A stretch of DNA of 64,000 nucleotides from Epilithonimonas arachidiradicis. Lineage in GTDB: Bacteria > Bacteroidota > Bacteroidia > Flavobacteriales > Weeksellaceae. Made by a program: the position numbers and the translations under genes. The stretch covers positions 186,001-250,000 of the forward strand of contig NZ_RAQH01000003.1 in assembly GCF_003610695.1 (NCBI RefSeq), given 5' to 3'. This document shows positions 28,006-37,002 of this stretch, piece by piece. Every line of letters starts with the position of its first letter. The stretch's first letter is position 1. Below the pieces are notes generated by a model that had not been told where the DNA came from, made no database searches, and saw only the letters and a list, made by a program, of their open reading frames with translations.

Positions 28006-28491
28006 ATGAACTCAAAAACACTCATAACCATTCTACTGATAGGAGTTATATTTTTTGCTTTAGGCTTTTTCGGTAAAGACTTTTATCAAAAAAAACAAAA
28101 GATTGAGGTTCCGGCTTCAAAAACTCCGGTAGAAAATCCCAAACAAACAGTTGATAAAAAATCTAATCAGGATACCGATTTTTCTAAAATACTCAAAGGC
28201 AAATTCATTCTAAAAGGAGCAGATTATGCAGGATTCGATTTCGTAGACAACCAAACGATTACCTGGACCAACGAAATGTTTCCGATGGATCCCGATACGA
28301 TGCGGGTGAAATGGATTGATGAAAGAACTTTTGTGGCAACTTTTACCCAAAAAGTCAACGAAGATTGTCCGCCGTCCAATTGGATCAGGAAAATAGAATC
28401 TTACGACGGTTACCAGTTGGTTATCAGGAATTATTGGACGGGTTGGGGAGAATCACCCGATACGTCGGAAGTTTTTTACAAAGAAAATTAA
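28006..28491 (+). CDS. Hypothetical membrane-anchored protein, 161 aa
   Basis: One N-terminal membrane segment (about 6-24), a linker of basic and proline-rich character, then a soluble C-terminal domain with TITWTNEMFPMDPDTM and a QLVIRNYWTGWG motif. The fold looks lipocalin/beta-barrel-like, but no family is recognised. It follows the previous gene by 12 bases. Confidence 0.6.
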   Translation: MNSKTLITILLIGVIFFALGFFGKDFYQKKQKIEVPASKTPVENPKQTVDKKSNQDTDFSKILKGKFILKGADYAGFDFVDNQTITWTNEMFPMDPDTMRVKWIDERTFVATFTQKVNEDCPPSNWIRKIESYDGYQLVIRNYWTGWGESPDTSEVFYKEN

Positions 28492-28577
28492 TTCCTGAAA
28501 CGATTTCGTGATGTATTAATTCTAAACCACAACGAATATTTTAAATTGTTATTTCTAAGCTTACAAAAACCCTGAAA

Positions 28578-29273
28578 ATGAAAAACTGTTTATTGCTGAT
28601 TATAATATTTTTCGGTCTGAATATTAAGGCTCAAGATCTGAGAGAAGAAATCAAACTAAAAAGCTCTGATTTCAAAGTCTATGATATCAATTCCAATGAA
28701 AAAGATTCTGATGTTACCAAATATCAGATCATCGATTCCAAAGGTAACAAATTGGAACACATTGCCAGAATTTTCGATAAGAAGCTGAACAAAGAAACAT
28801 TTCTTGGGATTTACAGAAAAAACGATTCTGAAATTCATTTTATAGAATTCAATCAGACCCAAGAAACGCCGACGCTGGACCATTATGTTTATATTCCTGA
28901 TGTGAACGGGAAATTGGTTTTAGCCAAAAAAGAAGTCGGCTTAAAGGATTATCCGGCAGATTTGCCTCCAAAATTTAAAAACAATAAACCGATTCATCCG
29001 GAATTTGTTGGTGGCGATGCAGAACTGAACAAGTGGATTGAGAAAAATATCACACCAATTCTGAAAAAAGAATTGGCTACGAAAGATCTTGTTCTTATTC
29101 TGGAAATCGATGAGAACGGAACAGCAACTTTACAGAATCTGTCATTACTTTTATTAAAAAACGAAACCGAAAAAGCCTTGATTGCAAAAATCGGCGAAAT
29201 GCCCAAATGGAATACAACTGTTCAAGGTTATAAAGTAACTGGTGTGGCTTATGTTCCGGTTTCTAAGCCTTAA
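28578..29273 (+). CDS. Exported protein with a TonB C-terminal-like domain
   Basis: A signal peptide (about 1-18) leads a 231-residue protein. The C-terminal third matches TonB C-terminal domains: HPEFVGGDAELNKWIEKNI, then LVLILEIDENGTATLQNLSL, then IGEMPKWN followed by GVAYVPV. The usual N-terminal membrane anchor and proline-rich spacer of a working TonB are absent. It is therefore probably an exported domain that only borrows the fold, rather than an energy transducer. Confidence 0.7.
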   Translation: MKNCLLLIIIFFGLNIKAQDLREEIKLKSSDFKVYDINSNEKDSDVTKYQIIDSKGNKLEHIARIFDKKLNKETFLGIYRKNDSEIHFIEFNQTQETPTLDHYVYIPDVNGKLVLAKKEVGLKDYPADLPPKFKNNKPIHPEFVGGDAELNKWIEKNITPILKKELATKDLVLILEIDENGTATLQNLSLLLLKNETEKALIAKIGEMPKWNTTVQGYKVTGVAYVPVSKP

Positions 29274-29290
29274 TAACTTAATATCTGTTT

Positions 29291-29731
29291 ATGAAAATGT
29301 CAGGATATTTCACACTCACTTGGCTGATCATTATGATCGTCAGTTTTCTGGTTTCAAGATTGTTGCTCATCGATTATTTAGGATTAAGCGATGATGACAA
29401 TGTATCGTGGCTGGATATTTTTTCAGGCATTACCTTTGTGTTTACCTTAAGATTTGTCTTTTTCCTGTCTTTATCTTCGATTACTATTTTCCTGAATTTA
29501 TTTAAAAAAATCCGAAGCAATTGGTTCCTGTCATTGCTGACTTATTTGTTGATTCCGGTTGGTACTTTTCTGTCGATAGTTTTTGGGGATATTTTCGAGG
29601 AATCTTTCAAGTACGAGAATCTAAAGTCGGGTTTTAAATTTGCAGCTTGTGTGGTTTTACCTCATCTGGCGATTAGTTTACTTTGCTTTCTGCATTTTAG
29701 GAGACTGATGCAAAAAGGAAAACTGAATTAG
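29291..29731 (+). CDS. Hypothetical membrane protein, 146 aa
   Basis: Four hydrophobic segments (about 7-28, 48-70, 82-102 and 117-138). No family recognised. It lies 17 bases after the TonB-like gene and 2 bases before the next one, in one operon. Confidence 0.6.
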   Translation: MKMSGYFTLTWLIIMIVSFLVSRLLLIDYLGLSDDDNVSWLDIFSGITFVFTLRFVFFLSLSSITIFLNLFKKIRSNWFLSLLTYLLIPVGTFLSIVFGDIFEESFKYENLKSGFKFAACVVLPHLAISLLCFLHFRRLMQKGKLN

Positions 29732-29733
29732 CG

Positions 29734-29943
29734 ATGACCATTTTGTTTCTTATTATATTAATTCCGCTTTTGGCCGGAGCTTGGTACGGAATAGATAATC
29801 TGGTAAAGCAAATAATGAAGGAAAAATACAATATCAACATTACATTAGTATCATTTGTCGTTGCAGTCCCTGTTTTATTTGTGATATTCGTTTATATTTT
29901 ATTGGCTTTGGCATTGATGTCGGGAGCTGAATTTAAAGATTGA
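29734..29943 (+). CDS. Hypothetical two-TM protein, 69 aa
   Basis: Two hydrophobic segments (about 2-18 and 38-62) with a basic loop between. It starts 2 bases after the previous stop, and its size and position argue that it is real even though no family is recognisable. Confidence 0.55.
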   Translation: MTILFLIILIPLLAGAWYGIDNLVKQIMKEKYNINITLVSFVVAVPVLFVIFVYILLALALMSGAEFKD

Positions 29944-29954
29944 AAATTATTGAT

Positions 29955-30290
29955 ATGAAAAAATTAATTGCTGTTTCTCTTTGTATTATCACGATGATCA
30001 TCTGCGGATTTTTAATTGTAAAAAAGTTAGATTCCCTTGATATTGCATCCAATAAAACCGATTGGTATGTGATGGATTCTATTCGTAAAATAGAAGAGCG
30101 AACCGATATTGACGATTGTGAAAAGAAAATTCTGAAAAAAGAAATTCAGACAAAAAGACAAAATGAAAAAGATAAGTCAGGCATTGCTTTTGAAACTCAG
30201 ATATATGCTTTCGGAATCATTATGATACAGATTATCCTGCTGTTTTTCATCATAATGATGCCTTCTGAGAACTACAAAAAATTGAACTAA
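29955..30290 (+). CDS. Hypothetical membrane protein, 111 aa
   Basis: Two membrane segments (about 2-21 and 85-105) flank a highly charged, probably coiled-coil middle (KIEERTDIDDCEKKILKKEI). I chose ATG at 29955 because it gives MKKLIAVSLCIITMI; a TTG at 29940 would overlap the preceding stop. Family unknown. Confidence 0.6.
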   Translation: MKKLIAVSLCIITMIICGFLIVKKLDSLDIASNKTDWYVMDSIRKIEERTDIDDCEKKILKKEIQTKRQNEKDKSGIAFETQIYAFGIIMIQIILLFFIIMMPSENYKKLN

Positions 30291-30299
30291 TAAAAAAAA

Positions 30300-30833
30300 A
30301 TGATGAAAACCTTTATATTGAACTTGTTCTTAAAGTGTTCAGTTTTTAATTTTTACCTGATCGATTCATTCAGAAATGATGATGATTTTCTGGCGGTACT
30401 TTTAATAATGGGCGCATTTTTCTGCTTGTTTGCCGTTATTATTGGTGTTGCATTGGTATTGATATTTTTCGCAATTTTATTAGTATTAATCAGCGGAGGA
30501 TTGATTTCTGCATCGGTTTTGGTAGGTCTGCAGCAAAAGTCTGTAAGTAAAGGCTTCAAAACACTTTTCTTATCATCATCAATATTGGGTACAACTATTA
30601 TTTCGGTAATTTTCTTTTGGTTTCTAAATAAGATTGAACATTGGTGGAGTAATGATATTTCGATTTTTGCAGGAATTGTTTTCGGATTGATTTCCGGCTG
30701 GATTTTGGGGATAATAGTTTTTACAGCCGCTAAAAAAATGGTATTATTTCTGAAAATTAAATACGATAAAAGATTTAACCGAAACATAGAAGAGGCCAAT
30801 AATGATTTAATTGATTTTAAAGATGAAAAATAA
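30300..30833 (+). CDS. Hypothetical polytopic membrane protein, 177 aa
   Basis: Four hydrophobic segments (about 28-52, 52-78, 88-108 and 120-147), rich in I, L, V and G, with a basic-acidic cytoplasmic tail. Start at 30300 (MMKTF). It is the last gene of the island. Family unknown. Confidence 0.6.
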   Translation: MMKTFILNLFLKCSVFNFYLIDSFRNDDDFLAVLLIMGAFFCLFAVIIGVALVLIFFAILLVLISGGLISASVLVGLQQKSVSKGFKTLFLSSSILGTTIISVIFFWFLNKIEHWWSNDISIFAGIVFGLISGWILGIIVFTAAKKMVLFLKIKYDKRFNRNIEEANNDLIDFKDEK

Positions 30834-30850
30834 CCCAATACTCATTGTAA

Positions 30851-31025
30851 TGTTTTGAATATGAGAAGGAAATTGGTAACGAGAATAATAAAACTTATGA
30901 ATACGCCTTAAATCTGGATAGAAATCAGCGGACACTTTCAATGCTGTTTCATTTGCTAATAAAACGCCCATTTAAAGCACCTTTACCGGAAGAAAATAAT
31001 ATCTTTACTGTCGAAAATAGATCAA
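30851..31025 (+). other. Open frame before the TonB-receptor gene
   Basis: The frame has no stop from 30851 to 31141 and reads FEYEKEIGNENNKTYEYALN near its start. It has no start codon until 30941 and overlaps the receptor gene by over 100 bases. The upstream part has a protein-like composition and may be a decayed gene end; otherwise this is simply the leader of the receptor gene. Confidence 0.2.
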
Positions 31026-33362
31026 ATGCAGACATCATCCCTGAAAATTGCAACTTCAATAGCAGCAATTTGTTTCAGTACAGCCATTTTTGCACAGCAG
31101 AAATATTCGGTAAGTGGTACAGTAAAAGATCAGAAAAACGGTGAATTGCTCATCGGTGTTTCTGTAAAAGTTGCCGAAGATCCTACCATTTCTGTTGTCG
31201 CCAACGAATACGGATTTTACTCACTTTCACTTCCGAAAGGCTCTTATACTTTGGTCGTTTCCAATCCTGGGTTTAAAGATTTTCAGCAGATTGTGAATGT
31301 TGAGGATGATGTGAAGCTTAATTTACAGCTCAATCAGGAAGGAAGTGATGAAAGAGTAAAACAAATAGATGAAGTCGTCATTTCTGCGGTTAAAAAAGAC
31401 AAAAATCTTTCATCGGCACAAATGGGAACGGAAACCTTAAGCATTAAACAGATTGACAAACTTCCTGTTTTGTTTGGTGAAAAAGACGTGATGAAAACCA
31501 TTCAGCTTTTACCGGGAATTAAAAGCAACGGAGAAGGAAGCAGCGGATTTTCGGTAAGAGGTGGGGCGACCGATCAGAATTTAATTTTACTGGATGAGGC
31601 AGCAGTTTACAATGCATCGCATTTACTTGGATTCTTCAGTACCTTCAATAGCGATGCTTTGAAAGATGTAAGTATCATCAAAGGAAACAGTCCTGCTCAA
31701 TACGGAGGCCGACTTTCATCTGTTCTGGATGTCAAAATGAAAGACGGAAACAACAAAGATTACAACGTCAACGGCGGAATCGGGTTAATCAGCAGCAGAT
31801 TAAGCGTGGAAGGGCCAATTCAGAAAGAAAAATCGTCATTTATCGTTTCCGGAAGAAGAACGTATGCTGATTTATTTTTAAAAACTACCGATGATTTTAA
31901 AGACAGCAAACTGTATTTTTATGATTTAAACTTAAAAGCCAATTATCAGATTAATGACAACAACCGTTTGTATTTGTCGGGATATTTTGGAAGAGATGTT
32001 TTAGGTTTGGGTGATACTTTCTCAACAGATTGGGGAAATACCACGGCAACTTTGCGCTGGAACAGTATTATCAACAGTAAATTATTTTCAAATACTTCAT
32101 TTATCTACAGCAACTACAATTATAATGTAAGTTTAAGCAGTAACAACAATACTTTCGGATTGGATTCGGAGATTGAAGACTGGAATTTGAAGCAGGATTT
32201 CTCTTGGTTTGCAGGAAATAAACATAATGTAAAATTTGGTTTTCAGTCGATTTATCATACGATTACTCCAAGCAGTGCTTCCGGAACGAGTGTAAGCAGC
32301 TTTCCGAGAAACCCGAGATATTCTTGGGAAAATGCAATTTATATTAATGATGATTTTAAAGCAACAGAAAAGCTGACCATCAATTACGGGGCAAGACTTT
32401 CAATGTTCAGTGTTTTGGGTGGCGATACTTTTAATACTTACGAAAACGGAATTTTAACGGATTCTGAATATTTAGAAAAAGGAAAATTTGGTAAAACCTA
32501 CGTAAATCTTGAACCGAGAATTACTGCGAATTACAGAATTAACGAAGTAAGCAGTGTGAAAGGTGGATATTCCCGAAACACGCAGAATTTACACCTTTTG
32601 AGCAACAGCGGAAGCGGAAATCCGACCGATCAGTGGATTGGAAGCAGCTATACGGTAAAGCCTGAAATTGCAGACCAGATCAGTGCAGGTTACAGCCGAA
32701 ATTTCAACAACAATAATTATGAATTGAATGCTGAGATTTATTACAAATCGATGCAGAATCAGATTGATTATAAAAACGGTGCGCAAATCAGTTTTGATAC
32801 GGCAGCAGACGTAGAAAGTGAATTGTTGTTCGGAAAAGGAAGAGCTTACGGTCTGGAATTAATTGCCAAAAAGAAAAGCGGAAAACTAACGGGCTGGATT
32901 TCTTATACTTTATCTAAAACGGAGAGGAAAATCGAAGGAATCAACGACAATCAATGGTACGATGCAAGACAGGATAAAACACACGATCTTTCTGTTGTCG
33001 CAACTTATCAGTTAAATCCAAAGTGGTCTTTTTCCGGATTATTCCTTTACAGCACAGGAAATGCAGTAACTTTCCCAACCGGGAAATATGAACTGAACGG
33101 ACAAACAGTTTTCCAGTACAGCAACAGAAACGCAGACAGAATGCCTGCTTATCACCGAATGGATCTGAGTGCAACCTATGAACCGGTTTCTACTAAACGT
33201 TGGAAAGGATCCTGGTCATTCGGAATTTACAATGTATATGGCAGACAAAATGCGTACACTATTAATTTTGAAGACAATCCAGACAAGCCGGGAACGACAA
33301 GAGCAATGCAGACTTCGTTATTCCGCTGGGTTCCAAACATTACGTATAACTTCAAATTTTAA
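31026..33362 (+). CDS. TonB-dependent receptor with CarboxypepD_reg-like domain
   Basis: A 778-residue outer-membrane receptor. A signal peptide ends near residue 22 (TAIFA). A carboxypeptidase-regulatory-like beta domain (about 25-110) follows, then the plug (about 120-250, with GFSVRGGATDQNLILLDEA) and the beta-barrel. It ends in a C-terminal phenylalanine (ITYNFKF), as outer-membrane barrels do. The pairing with a DUF4249 lipoprotein 7 bases downstream is common in Bacteroidetes and presumably forms one uptake unit. The ligand is unknown. Confidence 0.9.
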   Translation: MQTSSLKIATSIAAICFSTAIFAQQKYSVSGTVKDQKNGELLIGVSVKVAEDPTISVVANEYGFYSLSLPKGSYTLVVSNPGFKDFQQIVNVEDDVKLNLQLNQEGSDERVKQIDEVVISAVKKDKNLSSAQMGTETLSIKQIDKLPVLFGEKDVMKTIQLLPGIKSNGEGSSGFSVRGGATDQNLILLDEAAVYNASHLLGFFSTFNSDALKDVSIIKGNSPAQYGGRLSSVLDVKMKDGNNKDYNVNGGIGLISSRLSVEGPIQKEKSSFIVSGRRTYADLFLKTTDDFKDSKLYFYDLNLKANYQINDNNRLYLSGYFGRDVLGLGDTFSTDWGNTTATLRWNSIINSKLFSNTSFIYSNYNYNVSLSSNNNTFGLDSEIEDWNLKQDFSWFAGNKHNVKFGFQSIYHTITPSSASGTSVSSFPRNPRYSWENAIYINDDFKATEKLTINYGARLSMFSVLGGDTFNTYENGILTDSEYLEKGKFGKTYVNLEPRITANYRINEVSSVKGGYSRNTQNLHLLSNSGSGNPTDQWIGSSYTVKPEIADQISAGYSRNFNNNNYELNAEIYYKSMQNQIDYKNGAQISFDTAADVESELLFGKGRAYGLELIAKKKSGKLTGWISYTLSKTERKIEGINDNQWYDARQDKTHDLSVVATYQLNPKWSFSGLFLYSTGNAVTFPTGKYELNGQTVFQYSNRNADRMPAYHRMDLSATYEPVSTKRWKGSWSFGIYNVYGRQNAYTINFEDNPDKPGTTRAMQTSLFRWVPNITYNFKF

Positions 33363-33369
33363 TTTAGCT

Positions 33370-34173
33370 ATGAAAAATATATTTTTAATGATACTTTCAT
33401 TATTTCTGGTCACATCTTGCGAAAAAGAAATCGATCTCGATCTGGAAGATCAAAGCGGGAATATTGTGATTGAAGGAAATGTAACCGATCAGGCTGGTCC
33501 GTATTACGTTAAAATCACAAAATCTGTTGCATTTACTCAGGCGAATCAATATCCAGCAATAGAAAATGCACAGGTTGTTTTAAGCGACAATACCGGACAA
33601 ACCGAAACTTTACAATACATTGGAAACGGAAGATACCAAACCTCAACTTTTGTTGGACAATCCGGAAGAACATACACTTTAAAAATTCAGGCAGAAGGAA
33701 AAGAATACACTTCAACAAGTACAATGCCTGAAGCGGTACCTTTTGATGGTCTTGAACAGGATTCTTTTATGGTTGGAGGTGAAACAAGTTATACGCTTTT
33801 ACCAATTTTTACAGATCCGCAAGCCCTAGGAAACCGTTATCTTTTCAGCTATAATGTCAACAATCGCTCTAAGAGTAATTTTCAGGAATTTTCTGATAAT
33901 ATCAATAACGGGATGCTTAATCAGAGGCCTCTCATTCTTCCCAATGATGATGAAGATGGTAGTGTTAAAGTTAAAGTAGGCGATACGATTAATGTAGAGA
34001 TGCGTTGTATCGATGAAAAAGTGTACACCTATTATTCTGCGCTTTTGCAGCTTGCAAACGGTGGAGCTAATGGAGGTGTTACGCCCGCAAATCCGCCAAG
34101 CAATATCAGTAATGGCGCATTAGGTTACTTTTCTGCACACACCGTCAGGAAAAGGACTAAGGTCATTGAATAA
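33370..34173 (+). CDS. DUF4249-family lipoprotein
   Basis: A 267-residue lipoprotein (lipobox Cys17, LFLVTSC). The DUF4249 beta-sandwich is visible from IVIEGNVTDQAGPYYVKITKSV (about 29-50) onward. The frame stays open back to 33169, but that part overlaps the receptor gene; the ATG at 33370, 7 bases after its stop, gives the signal peptide. Proposed as the surface partner of the upstream receptor. Confidence 0.85.
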   Translation: MKNIFLMILSLFLVTSCEKEIDLDLEDQSGNIVIEGNVTDQAGPYYVKITKSVAFTQANQYPAIENAQVVLSDNTGQTETLQYIGNGRYQTSTFVGQSGRTYTLKIQAEGKEYTSTSTMPEAVPFDGLEQDSFMVGGETSYTLLPIFTDPQALGNRYLFSYNVNNRSKSNFQEFSDNINNGMLNQRPLILPNDDEDGSVKVKVGDTINVEMRCIDEKVYTYYSALLQLANGGANGGVTPANPPSNISNGALGYFSAHTVRKRTKVIE

Positions 34174-34181
34174 GCAATCCC

Positions 34182-34211
34182 AACATCATTCATTTCCGAT
34201 GATGTTTTTTT
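34182..34211 (+). terminator. Rho-independent terminator after the DUF4249 gene
   Basis: Arms AACATCAT and ATGATGTT with a 9-base loop, followed directly by a T run, 8 bases after the stop. Confidence 0.75.
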
Positions 34212-34635
34212 ATATTACAATATTTCTTATCTCAAAAAGAAGATATCGTTAGAATTTATACATCTAATTCTAACAAAAATTTCTAAGTTTTTAATCAATT
34301 TTTAAAATTAATGCCAAAAATGGTTAAAGCTTTTTCTCCTCTTTGATCTATTTTGTGTAATAATAAGTATGAAAATTACACTTAATCTAAAAAAATATTG
34401 ATGTGATTTCTTAACATTCTTATCATAGATATTTCTTATCTGAATTTAATTTTCTAAAGAATAAAAAAATGACCGTAAAATTAATATTAACAGTTGATTT
34501 TTGAATTTATAATCATAAAAATTATGATAAGCTTATCATAATTTGTATTCAATTCTTATCATATTTTACCGATATGTAATTAGTTGGTATTAAGCGGATA
34601 ATGGGAAAAATATTTTTTTTTCTCAATTCTATTTT

Positions 34636-34643
34636 TATATTTG
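34636..34643 (+). promoter_or_regulatory. Putative -7 box before the Nudix regulator
   Basis: TATATTTG, an exact match to TAnnTTTG, 27 bases before the start codon. A -33 element was not found. Confidence 0.45.
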
Positions 34644-34647
34644 TGAT

Positions 34648-34664
34648 GTTACGTAAATGTTAAC
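34648..34664. promoter_or_regulatory. Candidate operator for the Nudix regulator
   Basis: GTTACGTAAATGTTAAC, with GTTA/TAAC as inverted arms, lies between the -7 box and the start codon of the regulator gene. Its position suggests autoregulation, but the same motif was not confirmed before other PUL genes. Confidence 0.25.
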
Positions 34665-34670
34665 GCGCTA

Positions 34671-35396
34671 ATGGGTTCAACTTTTATTCATACTTACGTC
34701 TCTGTAGATTGTGTTGTTTTTGGTTTCGATCACGAGAATCGTTTGAACATTTTATTAGTTCAAAGATTTCTGGATGCATTGCCTGCTGAGAAACAAAAAA
34801 AGCTGCCTGGTAGCTTAATATTGAGTGATGAAGATGTAGATGATGCGGCACAAAGAGTTTTGCACGAATTAACTGGAATTAAAAAAATGGTTCTGAAGCA
34901 GTTCAAATGCTTTGCAGATCCTTTACGGGCTAGCAATACGGACGATATCCAATGGATGGACAAAGAGTACAAGCACAATATTGACAGAATCATCACCGTA
35001 GCGTACTTATCACTTTGTAAAATAGATCATAAGATCAACAGTTCAAAATACGATACGGTTGACTGGTGTCCAATAGATAAAGTACCGTCATTGCCATTTG
35101 ATCACAATCAGATTATCGAAGAATCTTTTGTAGAAATCAAGAGATGGATAGAGTATGATTTCTCAATAATATTTGAGCTTTTACCAAAGAAATTTACAAT
35201 CAGACAATTATATCAGCTTTATAATGCTTTGAGCGAAAAGCAGATTGATATAAAAAACTTTCATAAAAAAATATCTTCATTCAATTACATTATTCCATTG
35301 AACGAAATTGAAAAAGGAGTTTCGCACCGTGCAGCCAGATATTATAAGTTTGATGCTAAAGTTTATAAAAAAAATAATAACAAATTAATTAAATAA
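34671..35396 (+). CDS. Nudix-type transcriptional regulator of pentose use (AraR/NrtR-like)
   Basis: A 241-residue protein. Residues about 8-150 form a Nudix-like fold (VSVDCVVFGFDHENRLNILL, then LPGSLILSDEDVDDAAQRVLHELTG). The Nudix box is degenerate: the G-x5-E-x7-REUxEE pattern is replaced by non-catalytic residues, so this is a ligand-sensing and not a hydrolytic module. The C-terminal part (about 165-235, FTIRQLYQLYNALSEKQID) is a winged-helix DNA-binding domain. Bacteroides AraR is a known member. Location directly before xylB and xylA suggests a xylose-responsive regulator; specificity is inferred. Confidence 0.82.
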   Translation: MGSTFIHTYVSVDCVVFGFDHENRLNILLVQRFLDALPAEKQKKLPGSLILSDEDVDDAAQRVLHELTGIKKMVLKQFKCFADPLRASNTDDIQWMDKEYKHNIDRIITVAYLSLCKIDHKINSSKYDTVDWCPIDKVPSLPFDHNQIIEESFVEIKRWIEYDFSIIFELLPKKFTIRQLYQLYNALSEKQIDIKNFHKKISSFNYIIPLNEIEKGVSHRAARYYKFDAKVYKKNNNKLIK

Positions 35397-35409
35397 GCCC
35401 TCAATAATA

Positions 35410-36894
35410 ATGTATTTGCTTGGATATGATATAGGTAGCTCGTCTGTGAAAGTTTGTCTGATGGAGGCTTCCAGCGGAAAAATTATTGCTTCCGATTTTT
35501 CACCAAAAAAGGAGATGAAGATTACAGCTATCCAGCCGGGATGGGCAGAACAAAATCCTTCTGACTGGTGGACAAATCTGAAATTGGCGCACGAAGCAGT
35601 AATGCACCACGCCGGTATTGATCCGGAAGATATCAAAGCCATCGGGATAACTTGGCAAATGCACGGATTGATATTGGTGGATAAAGATCAAAATCTTCTT
35701 CGTCCGTCGATCATTTGGTGTGATAGCAGAGCTGTACCTTATGGTGAGAAAGCATTCAAAGCTATTGGTGAAGAGAAGTGTTTGTCACATCTTCTCAATT
35801 CGCCGGGAAATTTTACAGCATCTAAGCTAGCCTGGGTAAAGGAGAATGAACCAGAGCTTTTTGATAAAATTGATAAAATCATGCTGCCTGGAGATTACAT
35901 TGTAATGAAACTTTCAGGCGAAATAGGAATTACTGTAGAAGGTCTGTCAGAAGGGATTTTCTGGGATTTTAAAAACAATTGCATCTCAGAAGATGTTATC
36001 AACTATTATGGTATTCCGAAAAGTTTTTTCCCGGATATTGTACCAACTTTCGGGATTCAGGCAACAGTTTCTGCAGCTGCAGCACAGGAACTGGGACTGA
36101 AAGAAGGGACACCAATATCATACAGAGCAGGTGACCAGCCAAATAATGCCTTGTCTCTGAATGTTTTTAATCCGGGAGAGATTGCTTCCACAGCAGGAAC
36201 TTCGGGAGTGGTTTATGGAGTTTTGGATAAGCTGGATTATGATAAATTTTCCAGAGTCAACACTTTTGCCCACGTGAACTATACCGAAGAATTGACAAGA
36301 TTAGGAGTCTTGCTATGCATCAATGGAACGGGAATTCTGAACTCTTGGCTAAAGCACAACTTTGCAACATCGCTCGCATCTTATGGTGATATGAATGATA
36401 TGGCATCGCTCTCACCGATTGGATCAAAAGGGCTGAGCATTATTCCTTTCGGAAATGGGGCAGAGAGGGTTTTGGAGAATAAGGACACAAGTTGCTGTAT
36501 CCACGGTATCAACTTTAACATCCATTCGAAAGGTGATATTTTGCGCGCAGCACAGGAAGGAATCGTATTTTCCTATGAGTATGGAATGGATATTATGAGG
36601 AATATCGGGATGGATATCAATGTAATCCGCGCAGGAAATGCCAATATGTTCCTAAGCTCGATTTTCCGCCAGTCATTGGCGAGTGTAAGCAATGCAACAA
36701 TTGAACTGTTTGATACAGACGGAGCAGTTGGTGCCGCAAGAGCCGCAGGAATGGGAATCGGTTTTTATGCAGATTCCAAAGAAGCATTTTCTTCGTTAGA
36801 AAAAATCACTGTTATAGAACCGGAACACGAGAAAAGAGAACAATATCTAGAAGCCTATGCAAGATGGAAGAATCATCTTAACAAAATAATTTAA
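35410..36894 (+). CDS. xylB: Xylulokinase
   Basis: A 494-residue FGGY sugar kinase. ATP-site residues DIGSSSVK (7-14) open the fold, WQMHG (about 83) is the substrate loop, and the catalytic Asp242 lies in YRAGDQPNNA. It phosphorylates D-xylulose to xylulose 5-phosphate for the pentose phosphate pathway. The xylA neighbour fixes the substrate among FGGY kinases. It starts 13 bases after the regulator stop. Confidence 0.93.
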   Translation: MYLLGYDIGSSSVKVCLMEASSGKIIASDFSPKKEMKITAIQPGWAEQNPSDWWTNLKLAHEAVMHHAGIDPEDIKAIGITWQMHGLILVDKDQNLLRPSIIWCDSRAVPYGEKAFKAIGEEKCLSHLLNSPGNFTASKLAWVKENEPELFDKIDKIMLPGDYIVMKLSGEIGITVEGLSEGIFWDFKNNCISEDVINYYGIPKSFFPDIVPTFGIQATVSAAAAQELGLKEGTPISYRAGDQPNNALSLNVFNPGEIASTAGTSGVVYGVLDKLDYDKFSRVNTFAHVNYTEELTRLGVLLCINGTGILNSWLKHNFATSLASYGDMNDMASLSPIGSKGLSIIPFGNGAERVLENKDTSCCIHGINFNIHSKGDILRAAQEGIVFSYEYGMDIMRNIGMDINVIRAGNANMFLSSIFRQSLASVSNATIELFDTDGAVGAARAAGMGIGFYADSKEAFSSLEKITVIEPEHEKREQYLEAYARWKNHLNKII

Positions 36895-37002
36895 TTCCCA
36901 CAAAAAGAAAACTTAGCAATTAACTTATTGATGTTAAAAATCAATGAGGAAGGGAGATTTTATGTCAAAATTGAGAATAATTAAAAAATAAATATAAAAA
37001 GA

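Larger units (their letters stand above)
34174..34670. other. 497-base AT-rich intergenic region
   Basis: It starts with the terminator at 34182-34211, then continues about 400 bases of AT-rich DNA with no gene that I can support. The last 60 bases hold a -7 box and a small palindromic operator candidate for the xylose regulator gene. It separates the receptor/DUF4249 operon from the PUL. Confidence 0.6.

Noticed and set aside
33169-33369. Upstream extension of the DUF4249 frame
   Set aside because: It overlaps the receptor gene's conserved C-terminus, and the ATG at 33370 gives a proper lipoprotein signal.
36895-37002. Terminator between xylB and xylA
   Set aside because: The ATTGAT...ATCAAT arms are only 6 bp and no T run follows; a single transcript is more likely.
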